Below are positions 12,116-25,014 of a stretch of DNA of 64,000 bases, in pieces. Source of the DNA: Cladocopium goreaui (Eukaryota > Sar > Dinophyceae > Suessiales > Symbiodiniaceae); NCBI GenBank assembly GCA_947184155.2, contig CAMXCT020006759.1, positions 62,001-126,000 on the forward strand, written 5' to 3'. A program made the position numbers and the translations under genes. The notes below the pieces were generated by a model. The model was given only the letters and a program-made list of their open reading frames with translations, had not been told where the DNA came from and ran no database searches. Numbering within the stretch: the first letter of the stretch is position 1; each line of letters starts with the position of its first letter.

Positions 12116-15100
12116 CTGCTTTGCGGCTGAGTTCTCCGGTGTTTTCTTCCGGAGGAAGCCCGCCAGCAAGCGAAGCTCTTGCAGCTCGGGCGATGCCGCT
12201 GTCGCTGAGTCCTGCCGAGATTCCTGGCGTACTCCAAGGTGGAAAGGGAGCTACACCTGGACAGAAATGAAGGAACTGGGTGGGTCATGTTTTGGCATCA
12301 ATTCATCAATTCATCAAATTTAAGTAACAATTCAGTAAAACAGCAAGCCCACTACATTCGGTTCCTTTCGTGGGAGCAAGTGCCTTTCCTCTCAACCTTT
12401 ACATAAATCCAAAAATCCTTCAAACAATGCAAATATGTTGCGTTAGCTTAAGTCCCGACTAGAACCATTCCATCATTTTTCTTGAATCATCTATCTGGGG
12501 TGTGTCCGAAAATGGTGTATAGCTTCGTATACCACTACTCAATCATCATGGTCCGAATTCATTTGTCATTTGGTGAATATCTCGACTTTCAGACACCCCC
12601 ATTTCTACAACATTCTACATCTACCTCACATTTCCGCTTGGCCGCCTCCACACGGAAGCGAAGCTGCTCCACATGCTGTCGAACCTCTGCCACCGTTGAG
12701 CGAACATCCTGCAGAATATTTATTGGACGGTCAGACTCCAATATTCATAAGTACTAAACCCTGACATGATAGATGGCATCCGTTTAGTATAGTATTATAA
12801 ATAGACCTTCATAAGATAGGAAAGTTATGTTGCTATATATATATTCTTATCTGTATCATTATAATGTGTATCTAAATGTTAGACTTTATTCATACATTTA
12901 CTATATGTATATAATTGTAAATATGTTTAATATATATATATACTATATATAACTATTGTATATATATATATATATTATATGTATGTATATATATACATAC
13001 ATAATATATATATATATATATATATATTATGTATGTATATATATAATGTATATATATATATATTGTGTATATATATATATTGTATTCTGTATATATAATA
13101 TATATAATTAATATATTATATAATATATACATAATATATATATATATATTATGTATATGTATATACTATGTAGATATATATTACGTATATATTCATATTG
13201 TGCATATATTTATATTATGTATATATATAATATCATTATATATTATTCCATTGTAGTAGAATGTTGCTCTTTTCCTATCGTTTTGGGGTTGCTATCTCGT
13301 GTTGACTGCTTGCTGGTTGAGCCACCTGGGTCCTTATGAAAGTCAATGAGGATAATTCCTCCAGGTCTGATTGGGAAAAGATGCTCCCTTCTAATTCCCG
13401 AAATGAACAAAGGAACCTAGTGATACATGTGATACAAGAGCTTGGATCTTGCCAGGTACTTTGCATGACGTTCCCGGTATATCAAGTCACAAGGTGATTC
13501 AAATCAGCCGACAGACCTCTTTGGTCCTGATGCTGATCCCATCTGATCATTCGGATGCTTAAAGAAACCGTAATGCATCTTGGGGTGCTGTGTGGTTTGC
13601 AACATGAACGTATACAAACAGTATATCATCAGGGATCGTTGTTCAAACACGTCACAGACATACAAATCCAGCAAACATTAAGAAGCAACCTATAGAATAT
13701 CATAAAAAGAAAAGCATGTTGGTTAAAAAAAAAGAAAAATGATGATGATGATGATGATGATATAACTTATTACAACAATAATATCCTGACCATGCCCGCA
13801 ATCCTCCAAGTGATGCTGATCTTCTTGATGCTTTCGCACCAGCTTGGCGCACTCCGCACGCAACTCTTGAAGCTCCCAATTTTCTGCGCGCCTTACAGCG
13901 GGTTTCAGGCAGATTGTTTCACCATAAACATCGCCAAAATCAACGGGTAGAACCAGAGTTAACACCACCAGCACCACCAGTTCGACCATTAGAAATCATG
14001 CCTTTTTGAATCTTCATCACCGTTTCACCACCATTTCCGGTGATGTTTCATCATTCATCACCATCTCTTAGAGGTTTCCACCACTGTGACCACCATCTCA
14101 AAGAATCTGCCTTACTCATCATAATTCACCAACCTGAAATCCCACTCTTGGGAGACTTCACCTTACAAACCATCAATATTTCCAGCAAAGACCCCATAAA
14201 CCACCAGCAAAAAGGGCTGGACCCTGCCTGATGGGAGGCCACACCGCTAGCAGTTGCCCCGGCTTCTCTGACCCTTCGGTCGCGCTTCGCGGAGAAACGC
14301 GAGGACCTTCTACCTGGCTCTGAAGCTAAAGCGACTGATAGATCTTGGAAATTGTGGTTTTGTCAAATGTTGTCTCCCCAAAAATGGTGGTAAATAAGGC
14401 ATCGAACTCAAGTTCTGATTGAACCATACAAGTGGTTGTGAGAACTGAAACTGTGATCTTGCCAGCGATTAACTGATTCACCCCACTTGTGGACGATTTT
14501 GTTTTTCCTAGTAAAAGTGGAAGATTTAAGCAACAATGACAGAGGTATTAATCAACAGAAATGGGCATGATTGATGCGGTAATCCAAAAAAAACTGGGAA
14601 AGTATGGGTGAGAGAGAACAATCCAAAACTGTGTCTGTATATTTTTGGTCATAAAAATCCAAAAAATATCAAAACAACACATTTGACAACTCTGACTTGT
14701 GTACTGTAACCCTCTTCAAATGATCTCCAAAAAGTAAAGTAAACCAAACCAACATAACAAATAAATATCAATGGTTGAGGGTCTACCAAATCAGGTAGAT
14801 AATGTGGTAAATCCAACTCAGCAAAATCTTGGGACCAAACTTGCCTCGCAATTTTCAAGGGATCTCATGGCATAAATCATTCCAGGTAGTGAACTTACTG
14901 CTGTTTGAAGGGATCAATAACAATCTGTTGCAAATTGTAGCAACTTACTGTAAGTTGTTTATTCTCGTGGCCTTGCAGCGAGTTGCGCTCGATGAGCGAC
15001 TAGACTATCCCTCACGGTGTGCCGTTTTCAGCATTGATCGAAATATTAGCGTATAAAAGCCAAATATCAAAATTCAAAATTGATCGAAATAATTAGCGTG

Positions 15101-16784
15101 GATATCCATTTCATTCCATCTTTTCCTATCTGGGAACATGGCAGTATAGCTATGTCATTCCGTTCACACCAAAATAGCTGGTATGGCCTGGATATTCCCC
15201 CAAGCATTCTCCTGCGCTTTTTAGCGCACCGGGCAGGCTCCCACCTCTGTCGGCTTCATCAACGATGAATGCGACCGTGGAGAGAAGTTGGGCGAAAGCT
15301 CAGCAACTGGCAGACATGGCATGAATGATCCTGGAACTTCTCCTGGAACTTATATGGCCAGTCTTACAATATCTTAGATATTCTGCAAAAAAAAAGAGCA
15401 ACCTAAAGATCCCATGATGGGTAATCTTAGATCCCCTGCCAAAAAAAAAACGAAAAGATCCCCTCATGGACTATTAGAAACTGCAAAATTTACTGTGGAT
15501 ATACTGTTTGAGATGAGAAGGATCTATCCCCATGGAGTTGTTGAAGCCTGGCTGTCGAGTTGTTTATTGGCATTGGGATGGTGTGTTTCCATTTGAAATT
15601 CTGATTTCAAGATATTTCAAGGCATGTTTCTGCTGTTGGGAGCGATGATTTCATAGGAACCGCACCACCATGAGGGGCCGATCTAATTCGACAGCTGCGT
15701 TTTGGGGTTCAGTTCCGTTCACGACACTGCAAGAGATGGCACGCGGGACGGACCGTTGCCCAGTGCAAAATAAAACCTCGTTCATGAGAATATCACCTAA
15801 ACTATAAACAAACAAGGTAGAATAACTTCCCAAAATAGTTATATTGTATATACGTTTGTATATATATATATACACACGTATTTATATATATATATATATA
15901 TAATGACATAATAACATATAATTATATAAGCAACAAGAAGTTTGGTCACTGCTCAGTCATTGAGCTTTCATCGCTAAACACGGCAAACGAAAACATCGTC
16001 CACCCTGCTCCCAGCACCTAGTTCTGGCTCACTCCTCTCGATCAGCTCCATTAGGCGTCGGTAATCGCTGCTGAGCTTGATAAATCTCGGGATTCGAAAA
16101 CCACGGCTGGTTGTTGGTTGAAGGTGGTTGATCAAACATATATACTAGATACTGACCTTCACAAAAGCTCAACCTGAAATCCCCCTTTCAAACACCAGGG
16201 CCCTGGAGAATGTATTTGTTGAATGCCATTTCCGGATAGTTCAAAAGTATATAATCATATACTTGTATACACTTGTATATACTTAAATAATCTTATATAT
16301 ATATATAATTGTATATATTACTTATACTGGTTGGTGGTTTCAATCCCTCTGAAACATATTATCCAGTTGGGATGATTATTCCCAATATATGGGAACATAT
16401 AAAATGTTCCAAACCACCAACCAGTATACATATATATTTATATATATTATATATATTATATATATATATTATATTACTTGATGTTCCCATGGACCAACGG
16501 TCATCCCAATGGCCCCTTTTTTATGCCAAGTTATTGAGGTCAAAAAGTGACCACTGGAACTTCGAATTTTCTTCGGATCAAACTTCTTCATTAGTTGATA
16601 TGTGGATTTAACATTTCTTTAACCATCTAAAACATTCTAAAATCATTTAAGACCATCCGTTTTGATCAATTTTGGGGGCTCAGAAAATTGATCCGCACCT
16701 AAATCTTCGGTTCCAAGGGACTCCTGCTTCAATCTGCTACTCGGCGATGACCTGTGGCGACAGACGTTCGTGAGCATTCTTGGC
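12116..16784 (-). CDS. coiled-coil protein, seven linked exons
   Basis: Seven minus-strand exons join in one frame for 153 codons without a stop: 16784-16752, 16075-16033, 15306-15245, 14306-14258, 13883-13804, 12708-12625 and 12223-12116. Every junction agrees in phase, which is the main evidence. The product is strongly helical and charged, with heptad-like stretches such as ENWELQELRAECAKLVRKHQ, TVAEVRQHVEQLRFRVEAAK and SPELQELRLLAGFLRKK, so a coiled coil is likely. Donors include GTCATC, GTGAGC, GTGGGA, GTAGAT and GTGCCT, plus one GC (GGG|GCAACT) and one GA (GAG|GATTGC). Introns run from about 0.4 to 1.1 kb. I recognise no catalytic domain. It could be part of the gene starting at 25.9 kb or leading to the PIF1-like exons, but the links are not shown. 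Confidence 0.55.
12830..13250. repeat. AT-rich dinucleotide tract
   Basis: Long runs of (TA)n with scattered GTATGT interruptions, inside the intron upstream of the exon at 12625-12708. It has many self-complementary stretches. Short Tyr/Ile-rich open frames across it are artefacts of the repeat. Confidence 0.85.
16327..16424. repeat. MITE-like inverted repeat, family 2
   Basis: About 98 bp beginning CTGGTTGGTGGTTTCAA and ending TTCCAAACCACCAACCAG, its near-perfect inverse. A TCCCTCTGAAA word follows the left end. Matching copies lie at 54249-54346 and 60759-60864. A left end alone (CTGGTTGGTGG) also appears at about 63.89 kb. Confidence 0.65.
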
Positions 16785-17236
16785 CTTGGGACATGGGAGT
16801 TGAAACAAAATTAGAATATATTAGAATCATCCCCAATAGATTTTTGTGCTTTGTCACAGTGCATAAGTGCATAAGTATATCCCAATGGGCCAGGATTCAT
16901 ATAGAAATTCACATGGCTTTCCTAAGTGGCTATGGTTTGCCGCATTGGGGAGATCACACCATCTCGAACGTTTTAGTGCATGTGCAAAACATTAATAGGA
17001 TCAGAATTGAATAGATCCATTCACATATAGTATCATCTAATAATATAATCAATAGTTCTATAGAAACAAATGCAGATGAAAAAATATCAACCATCTGTAT
17101 CGTCTTTAATGGAGTGTTTCTGCAATGTCACATGGGTGTATCTCAAAATGAGGTAAACCATCAGAAAATGAGGACTTTCCTTTGAATTTCCGGTGGATTT
17201 GGTGGCAAAACCCTCGTTTCAAGAGCACAACTGCAC

Positions 17237-17329
17237 CGCCTTCCAAAAGCATGCACCACTTTGGCGGCCGCAGGGCCGGATTCCATGGCACCCGAAGTCT
17301 TGTGCACCCGTGACCGTGGAGACCTTTGG
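17237..17329 (-). CDS. candidate exon, frame unresolved
   Basis: GC-rich minus-strand island after CCAAAG|GTC and before a possible GC donor (GGAAG|GCGG). All three frames are open; one contains MESGPAAAKVVHAFGRR, another VTGAQDFGCHGIRPCGRQSG. It precedes the seven-exon coiled-coil chain by about 450 bp, so it is probably an exon of that gene. Confidence 0.3.
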
Positions 17330-17413
17330 CGTACAAAAAGATCCACAAAATGATGGGCTTCCAATTTCTCATCCTGGATTAATCCTGGATTTGGCAAGGG
17401 CCGATTACAGTGA

Positions 17414-17502
17414 TTACCCTCTGGTAATTTAACATAGCCATGGAAAATCACCATTTTTAATGGGAAAATCCACTATAAATGGCCATTTAAATTACCAGAG
17501 GG
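17414..17502. repeat. MITE-like inverted repeat, family 1
   Basis: About 89 bp with ends TACCCTCTGGTAATTTAA and AAATTACCAGAGGG. The inner part pairs GGAAAATCACCATT with a diverged inverse. It belongs to a family with full copies at 55170-55273, 60533-60636 and 61110-61213. Confidence 0.7.
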
Positions 17503-17824
17503 CCAGAGGGTACAGTATCTGACATCCACTGGAATTCACTGAGTGTCTTCAGCCTCTGTTGGATGATGTGGTTCCAACATCTGAGCCGACTCAGCAGGGC
17601 GTCATGAAAAACGCATTGATCTACGAGGGAAAAAACCGGGCAGTCGTGTTGTTTCTTGATCAAAAATCAACAGTTCCTGTAAACTACATAATTCTTATAT
17701 AATCAATAATTATCTATATACATATATATACTATGTATATATATATACACATAATAAACATATATATATATACACATAATACATATATATATACATAATA
17801 TATATAATATATAATATGTTTGCT

Positions 17825-18068
17825 GGCGCGGATTCGCACCAGACCACTAAGCACATTCCAGGCAATTTGTCTGGCTTCCACACTTGAGCCATCTCCAAAC
17901 AGACCATTTTTTTTCAGCTTCCAATGCAACCGGTCCTCATTGAGCTGGAGATAGCTGGAGTCAGCTGGTCCAGGATGTTCACAGACTTCACCAACTCGTC
18001 GCTCCAAGGGAAACTTCCACAAGATCTGGGTCCAGTCACGCCTGTTCCGCATACCTCGCTGCCATTGT
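17825..18068 (-). CDS. probable exon pair of helical protein
   Basis: A strong acceptor (CTTTCTGTTTCAG|A) opens coding-like minus-strand sequence at 18068. One frame is open throughout (includes DSSYLQLNEDRLHWKLKKNG and SSVEARQIAWNVLSGLVRI). A second frame in the first half reads SDELVKSVNILDQLTPAISS and could be joined to the VEARQIAWNV part by a short intron with a GA donor (ATGAG|GACC). I cannot decide between one long exon and two. No family is recognised. Confidence 0.4.
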
Positions 18069-18074
18069 CTGAAA

Positions 18075-18705
18075 CAGAAAGTGAAGCATCCGGACTCTTC
18101 TCACTTGTGCTTGGCTGTGCAATATACAGCCAACACCGCCAAAGAAAGTCATGGTCACAAAAGAATCTGAATCCATTAGAATGCCAAAGTCACCATGAGT
18201 CACACACAAATGATATAATATTATATATATTTATATTATATATCCCAAATAGGCATGTTTAAATGAACAACCAAAGGTATACACAATGAACATCTAATTG
18301 TGCAATGATTAAGAGCCATCACAGAGAAGTTCCAGCCAAGACTCGTTGGCTTCTCATCATCTGGGTCATAGGGTTTCATGGCAATTTCCTGGTCACAACA
18401 TTTCTGCCATCAACGGGTCGAACAGAAACCCAGCTGTCCCACGAAATTCACTGGGCGAATAGGTAACCTAAGGGACCTGGCTCCATCAAAAGTCTCAACA
18501 TGAACCCGTTAAACCAAAAAGCAAAAGTACGAACTAACGACGGTTTGAGAGGTTGATCTTCTTTTTAACCTACAAGCGGACGCCCTTACTTACCCCATCC
18601 ACCTAGTAGTTACCCCATCCGCAAGGCACACCGAGTTACACCAGGGCAGACAATAGTTACCCCAGGTTTCAAATCCCCAAGGCACAGCGGCTCAGACGCA
18701 TTATG
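18075..18705. other. non-coding stretch
   Basis: No exon-like island with good borders. It lies between the probable exon ending at 18068 and the direct repeat at 18.7 kb. Confidence 0.3.
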
Positions 18706-18709
18706 TTTT

Positions 18710-19136
18710 GAAGTCGTTGCAAACTTTGAATCATGTCCCTAGCTTGCGTTTAGCTATGCTAGGAATCAGAAAATGGGAAGGTGCGACCTGTCAACTTGGA
18801 GTCAGATGTCAATGGCACACCGCCAAGAGCAATTCCAGGCCAAAAGCTTAGCCAAGCACTGAAACAGCATCACCAGCTTGCGTTCTGGTATCTCCGAAAG
18901 AAACAAAATAAAGGGTGTCCATTCTCAAAAACAAACTAATGTCCGCAATGGCCCACTTGCAGGAGAGTGGAAGACTTTCACGAAGTCGTTGCAAACTTTG
19001 AATCATGTCCCTAGTTGCATTTCGCTATGCTAGGAATCAGAATATGGGAAGGTGCGACCTGTTAACTTGGAGTCAAATCTCAATGGCACACCGCCAAAAG
19101 CAATTCCAGGTCAAGAGCTTAGCCAAGCATTGAAAC
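18710..19136. repeat. direct duplication of about 155 bp
   Basis: Copy one (18710-18865) and copy two (18982-19136) start GAAGTCGTTGCAAACTTTGA and end GCCAAGCAnTGAAAC. They match at most positions, with a few substitutions and a small indel. A spacer of about 116 bp separates them. Neither copy has an obvious long frame. Confidence 0.8.
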
Positions 19137-19164
19137 GATGTGGATAGGTCCAAAAGATCCTAAT

Positions 19165-19510
19165 AAGGTCCGGAAGATGAGGTGGAGGAGGATGATGTTG
19201 CGGAAGATGAGGTGGAGGATGATGATGTGGAGGATGATGAGGTGGAGGATGACGATGTTGAGAAGGAGGAAGATAGTGATGTTGAGGATGATCATGTTGA
19301 GGAGGAGGATGAAAAGGATGATAATTAATGTTGAGGAAGAGGAGGTGGAGGAGGAGGATGTTGCAGAAAATGAGGTGGAGGATGACGATGTTGAGGATGA
19401 TGATGTCAAGGGGGAGGACGAGGATGATGCTGAGAATGGTGATGTGGAGGAGGAGGAAAATGATGATACTGAGGAGGAGGAGGAGGAGGAAAAGGAGGAG
19501 GAGGAGGACC
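19165..19510. repeat. GAGGATGAT-type minisatellite
   Basis: Purine-rich tandem array of GATGAGGTGGAG/GATGATGTG units. One plus-strand frame is a run of Glu, Asp and Val (EDEVEDDDVEDDE) with a stop at 19326, after which a similar frame resumes. It could be the acidic part of an exon, but no splice borders or non-repetitive flank support that, so I call it a repeat. Confidence 0.7.
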
Positions 19511-19864
19511 GATCACAAGACCCCCGAGTGTGTACACACTGTGTGGGAAACTCACGTTGCTCCAGGGATTGTTAGGGGGCAAATGGATATAACTTGATAT
19601 AACTAATGTTTGCCATGTTAAGAATCCCTGCGTGCCTATGCGTTGTGCTGTAAAGATCATACCAAATAACAAATCATGTAGTAATTCATTCCAGTGGTTG
19701 TGTCACTTCTTCCGCATGGCACACCGAGATGAGACAACAAAGTGCTATCTGAGACAAGAAAGGGCTTTCACCCAGTATGAATCATATGAAACATCAACAA
19801 TATTAAGAACAATAAGTTTGTTTAAGACTAAAAAAAACTCCTCGTCACCCAAATTGACTTTAAA

Positions 19865-19975
19865 ACGGCCCGAGTGTCGTTGTTGCGCCTGGCCTGTTCC
19901 GGCCTGGTGCCCGGCGCGCAGAACTCGGAAGCTCTGTCGCTGGAGCCGCAACAGCGCCAATGCCTAAGCCGCCGG
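19865..19975 (-). CDS. candidate exon, frame unresolved
   Basis: GC-rich island after the minus-strand acceptor GGCTTAG|GCATT, with GC-type donors available (GGAACAG|GCC). One minus frame reads ALLRLQRQSFRVLRAGHQ; the plus strand also stays open. Its composition stands out from the AT-rich flanks, so an exon is likely, but reading and product are unknown. Confidence 0.25.
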
Positions 19976-19979
19976 AGCC

Positions 19980-22900
19980 GGGAGGTCACCCTTCATAGCC
20001 ATGGATATACCATGGGTATGCCATGGGTATACCAAGTTGCTTGTAAAAAAAGGAGGAACCTGATGATGTTGAAATGATTGAGCAGTAGATGTACGGTGAT
20101 TTCCAACAAGTTACCTGGGACCCATGGATATGGTCATCCCGCAGTCGTGAAGGGAAATTCGTTGATCATTGGATAAAACGGGTCCAGGGGTGATCTCTCT
20201 TCATGTGAAAAGGCATCAGTGTGCTGATGTGAAAAGACATCATGTTTTGACATGTTTTGACCATGCCACTGTGCTGGTTATATAATTTGTATACTGTAAC
20301 AGTCCCTTGAACAAAAATGGAAGTATAAGTCACTACAATTAACAACCAACGAGGCGCAAACAATTTAGCGCTATGTTTGAGTCATAGTGTTCTACCTGGA
20401 ACCCTAAACAAACAGAAAAATAGATCTCCATCATGGTGGTGAAGAGTACAGTCTCACTACATCAAACACAATTTTTCAATGAAACCACCATTGGTTTCTG
20501 CGTGTTTGAGGTTTTCCAGGTACATGGGATGTCCCCAAGTTATACATGTATATATTATATATAATACACAATTTATATACACAGAGTTTGTCGCCCACTT
20601 ACTATAAAAAATAACGGGGATGCACATCCAAGTGGTAATCTTTCCGAGTCGGGATCGTTCGTAAAGTGCGGACTTCTGTCTTAAAATCTCGGCAAAAAGA
20701 GAGATCATGGCTTCGAGATTTCAATGACATGAAACATATGTCCAATTTTATGGGACTTGTCCTCAGAAGCTCTTGAGATATCATGATCGATATCTTGCCA
20801 CTGCGTGTGTGATTCGTTGCTACTCAACGCAGACTATCAGAGCGTTTTTGAAACCCACAAACTACAGAAAGTTCCAAGTCAAACGAAGCAACGGTGATTC
20901 CCACATACTGTGACCGGCGTGAAGTGCGGCCATGGTACGTACTGGCACCACAATCTTCGCACTTGTCCTTAGCGCTGTTCACAGAAGCATTGCTGATTCT
21001 GGGCAAATTATTTTTTTCCAAGTCCATTTTTGGGTGGTTCCGTTACAATTTATAGTACCCAAATGATTCTTCTGTATTCTCATCTGTGCTGGAGCATGTC
21101 TGTTGCCAACAGCAGCTTCGAATAATAATGCTTGTCGGGGATGAAGTTCCCCTCTCTTAGCCTCTCCTGAAACCCAACTCTTTAAACTATATATGAGTTT
21201 GTCTGCATATATGAGGTTCCCCTTGTACCACTAAATCCATAAATCAATAATCATTATTAATTATTCCTATTGACATGGCATAATTTAAGGATAGTTGTGC
21301 TCCTTTTTCAAACACACCATGTGTAAGCGTCGAAAGATGATATATGGGGTATGGTCATCCCACTGTCATTAATCACTAGGGATTCTTTATAATTCATGAC
21401 CTCGTGCCTCGAAAGCTTCTTTTGATATGAAAGAGGATTGTAATAATACAATTAAACCGATTAAACCACTTAAGTGCAACCCCACTGCTAACCACTCAAA
21501 AACCATCCTTGAGGAGTTTACATTGCGACTTCTGAAGGTTACCAAGCTGTTCGGTTATCAACCTGTTCGGTTACCGAAACCCATCTATAACCAACAACCA
21601 TCAGCGATAAGGCCCATAAGCATCGACCAACATCTGAAACGGTCGCTCTCTGCAGCTCAAAGACACCACAATTGCCCAGGCCTTCTGGTCAGCTAAGCTG
21701 ACAATGGAAAAAAAAACATGCTTCTGGATAAACATGATCTATGGTGATAAGATGTTATGAGCAATTTTATTTCGAATTTTCCAGTCTCTACAGGCCCAAG
21801 GCTATGATAGCTCTGTGGGACAATCTTGTTTGTGCTTTTCCGACTTTCCATTGACGGGTTGGATTGCCGTAAGGCAATAAGGAAATGTAACAGGCATGTG
21901 GGAATGGGTCAAAACCATTCAAAATCTTTGAGGGAATCAATGACTATAATGATGCTAGCAACAAGGTACTGTATTTTAATATATTTTAATGCGAAGATCG
22001 GGGTACCATGGCCAAAATGTATGACAAGAAGATCAACAACCATGCCCAAAACAAACAAGAGTCATGGCAAACAGCCAGCAATAATGAATAGTCCAGTCAT
22101 GGGCATCCAACTGAAACAAGGATCCAGGCTAGGTGATGTTCACTGGTTTTTTCCATTCAGATTCACCTGGATGTGTCTGAGAATTGGACATGCCACATCC
22201 CAAATTGGTAATTTCATCTGGATGATTGAGTGGATTAGGGCACCGATGATTGGACAGACCTTGGCGCATCTGTTCCACAAACCGCTCTGACTGCTACCAT
22301 CGCTATCATCGCCGATTTGAGATGCCTCCATTGAAATGCATAGCATAATGTGGCAACCCCAATGCCATATACCATCGCATTAACCAACCCCAATAGGGGC
22401 TTCATTTGTAAGATTTTGTCATCATCCCAAATAGGAAGCTATAATGAGTTATACTACCGTGATACCCAATAATAAATTGATACACTATCTTTTTCATCAA
22501 CCATTCACCAGTCGAAGCCGGAGTGCCCCATCCCATCCCAACTCTTTCAACTTCTCCAACCTTCACAACGAGCTGTCCCGGTTGGATTACCTGTCCATGG
22601 CTTTGGTCTAAAGCGGTGACTCTGACTGTTGGGGGATGGTTTCGATTCCGTTTTTAGCCCCCAAAATGGTCAAATTGGATACTTGGATATAAATAGGCTG
22701 TGGCCTGGCCTTTTTGATCCTTTTTGGTTTTCTTATACCATCATATACGAGACTGAAATAATTACATTAACATGCTCAATTCTGTTCTGTTGCGTTTTGT
22801 GGCTCATTGTTATGTGGAACTGGTGATCAGGTCGATCTGCATGGATCCTGCGCTTCACTTGTATACCATCCCATTCACCAACGATGAGGGTCATGTTATA

Positions 22901-23735
22901 TCACAGATGCAGGGGTATACGGGGTAATGTCAACCCCGGATTCATAAACCCTAGGCTGTTTCATTGGGGGAACCACCACAATTAATCAACCAGGGTTTAT
23001 TAATCCGGGGTTGACATTATACTTGAATTCATAAACTCAAATTGAGGACGGCAACTGTTGGGTTTACCTCACCAAAATTGGGGTTGCCCCAGGCCCAAAT
23101 CAGACGCTTCAAACGATAGGGCCATGGTGCACATTGGATTCTACTGTTTGCCATCATCTGAATCCGTACAGGTATGTCCTAGAATTCCTAGAAGTCGGGA
23201 CGACAATGAAGCCGATTTGAAAACGCCAATGATAGATCAATATTGGTTATTTCACTCAGAGAGAATCAATATTGATTAATTATTGATTAGATGTCCATTT
23301 CTTAGTCAGTCCCCAAGGAACATTTGAAGTACAAATTTAGAGTACAATATTCTTAGGGGTACAACTCATTAAGCAATTTCAAACTATTGAAACAGTGGGA
23401 TCAAGACCAGGAGCATCCTAAAACGACGGTCCAAAAATGTTCGATTTTTTTGTGGATGTGTTCATCACAATCTCCCAGAAAAAATCATCTTTGTCCTGTC
23501 AAGTGCGTCATTCTTAAACATTCCCGAACAATGACTCTAAATATGAGCAGGTCGGATATGGTTAAATAAGGTATCAAACACACAAGAATGGAATCAAATG
23601 GGATGGAGGTGTGAATTTCAACTACAGATGATCGTTGTCAAAACAATGGGCCTGTCGAGTCTTGCTGATTTTCCATTCGGCTGTTCCTTGCTTCTATTGG
23701 GAAAATATGAAATGTGAATTGGCATGAATTGGCAA
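19980..23735. other. long non-coding stretch
   Basis: About 3.7 kb with no exon I can support; probably a long intron. A plus-strand open frame at 21826-22290 (154 codons) has no coding-like composition or borders. It contains the hairpin element at 22923-23023. Confidence 0.35.
22923..23023. repeat. MITE-like inverted repeat, family 5
   Basis: About 100 bp with ends AATGTCAACCCCGGATTCAT and its inverse ATTAATCCGGGGTTGACATT; the next inner words (AAACCCTAGG / CCAGGGTTTA) also pair. I see only this one copy in the window. Confidence 0.6.
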
Positions 23736-23739
23736 AGCC

Positions 23740-23920
23740 GTCTCCAGCTGAACCGTGACAAAGCAATCTGTTGATGTTGATTTATCGAGCAATCCTTCGA
23801 CTCGCCTCCGCAGCCGGTCCAAGCAGAGTCGCTTGGCCACTCTACGTGTCGTGGTGCGTGGATCATCAGGGACAACACCAGCACGTCGCTTCCTAAGGTC
23901 ATCCAAGGCGGGGCCCCTGC
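23740..23920 (-). CDS. exon of unknown protein, Arg-rich
   Basis: After the acceptor CACACTAG|GC the minus strand reads LDDLRKRRAGVVPDDPRTTT, then RRVAKRLCLDRLRRRVEGL and on to a less certain end. The frame has strongly coding composition. The start phase (two leading bases) agrees with a GC donor ending the ubiquitin-like exon at 25353, so it may be exon 3 of that gene. No known domain is recognised. The 3' border is not fixed. Confidence 0.45.
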
Positions 23921-24465
23921 CTAGTGTGGGGAGATAGGGCCCAGCCTCGTTCCCCTTCCTTCAGATCCTCGGTAAGCCCCAGCAACATGTGGAAGGTTGG
24001 ATTTTTTCAGTGAATCATTGGATTGATTTAAGGGACATCTACAGGAAACCGTTTTTACCCATCAAAGATGGGGGGTTCAGGCAATTGAATGACAGTTTCA
24101 TTAAACTATGACCAGGGATAGATGGGTTTATCCAAGACAAAGGGGCATGTATGTAAGCTATATGCACGAATTCCACTGGTGATGTAGTCATCATATTCCT
24201 GACCCAATGACATGTTTGGGGCCATGTTTGAGCTTCTAGAGAGCATGCATTTGTCTGAAAAACATGGGAACACATGGGAACACACAAAATGTATCATAAT
24301 TTCATGTTTCATCACATTGGCAATGCAACAATTGCCAGTTTCGGCGTCCCCCATTATTGTTCCATCCCAGATGTGATGAGAAATACATCGCTGAAAATAT
24401 CCCAAAAAACTTGCCAGATATAATTCCAGTTCATGATTGTCAAATCCATCATGTTTGTCTATGTG

Positions 24466-24851
24466 TGTATTGTATTGTATTGTAATGTATGTACCGTAGT
24501 GTAGTGTATGTAGTGCATGTAGTGTATGTAATGTATTGTAATGTATGTAATGTAGTGTATGTAGTGTATGTAGTGCATGTAGTGCATGTAGTGTGTGTAA
24601 CGTATGTAATGTATGGAATGTATGGAATGTATGGAATGTATGGAATGTATGGAATGTATGAAATGTATGGAATGTCTGGAATGCATGGAATGTATGGAAT
24701 GTATGGAATGTATATAATGTATGTAATGTATGGAGTGTATGGAATGTATGGAATGTATGAATGGAATGTAGGTATGTAGGTATGTAGGTATGTAGGTATG
24801 TAGGTATGCAGGTATGCAGGTATGCAGGTATGCAGGTATGCAGGTATGTGG

Positions 24852-24898
<47 letters not shown>

Positions 24899-24960
24899 TG
24901 TGTGTGCGTGCATGATATATATATATATACATATTTATAATATGTATGTGTATATATATA
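24466..24960. repeat. compound microsatellite TGTA/GTATG/GCGT
   Basis: Successive arrays of TGTAATGTA-like words, GGAATGTAT, AGGTATGT/AGGTATGC, then a pure (GCGT)n run (about 24850-24905) and a (TA)n tail. Long frames across it on both strands are artefacts of period and lack of stops. Confidence 0.9.
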
Positions 24961-25014
24961 TTATACGATATTATATGTATATTCCCCATGTTTGATACCT
25001 ATCTAATGCACGTG

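Noticed and set aside
19138-19575. 145-codon plus-strand frame with Met, Arg and Glu repeats
   Set aside because: It is a GAGGATGAT minisatellite; no splice border or unique flank supports an exon.
21826-22290. 154-codon plus-strand frame
   Set aside because: Composition is not coding-like, no family is recognised, and neighbouring exons are all on the minus strand.
24449-24989. 154- and 176-codon minus-strand frames rich in His, Ile and Thr
   Set aside because: They follow a compound microsatellite; two overlapping frames of equal quality show that the lack of stops comes from the repeat.
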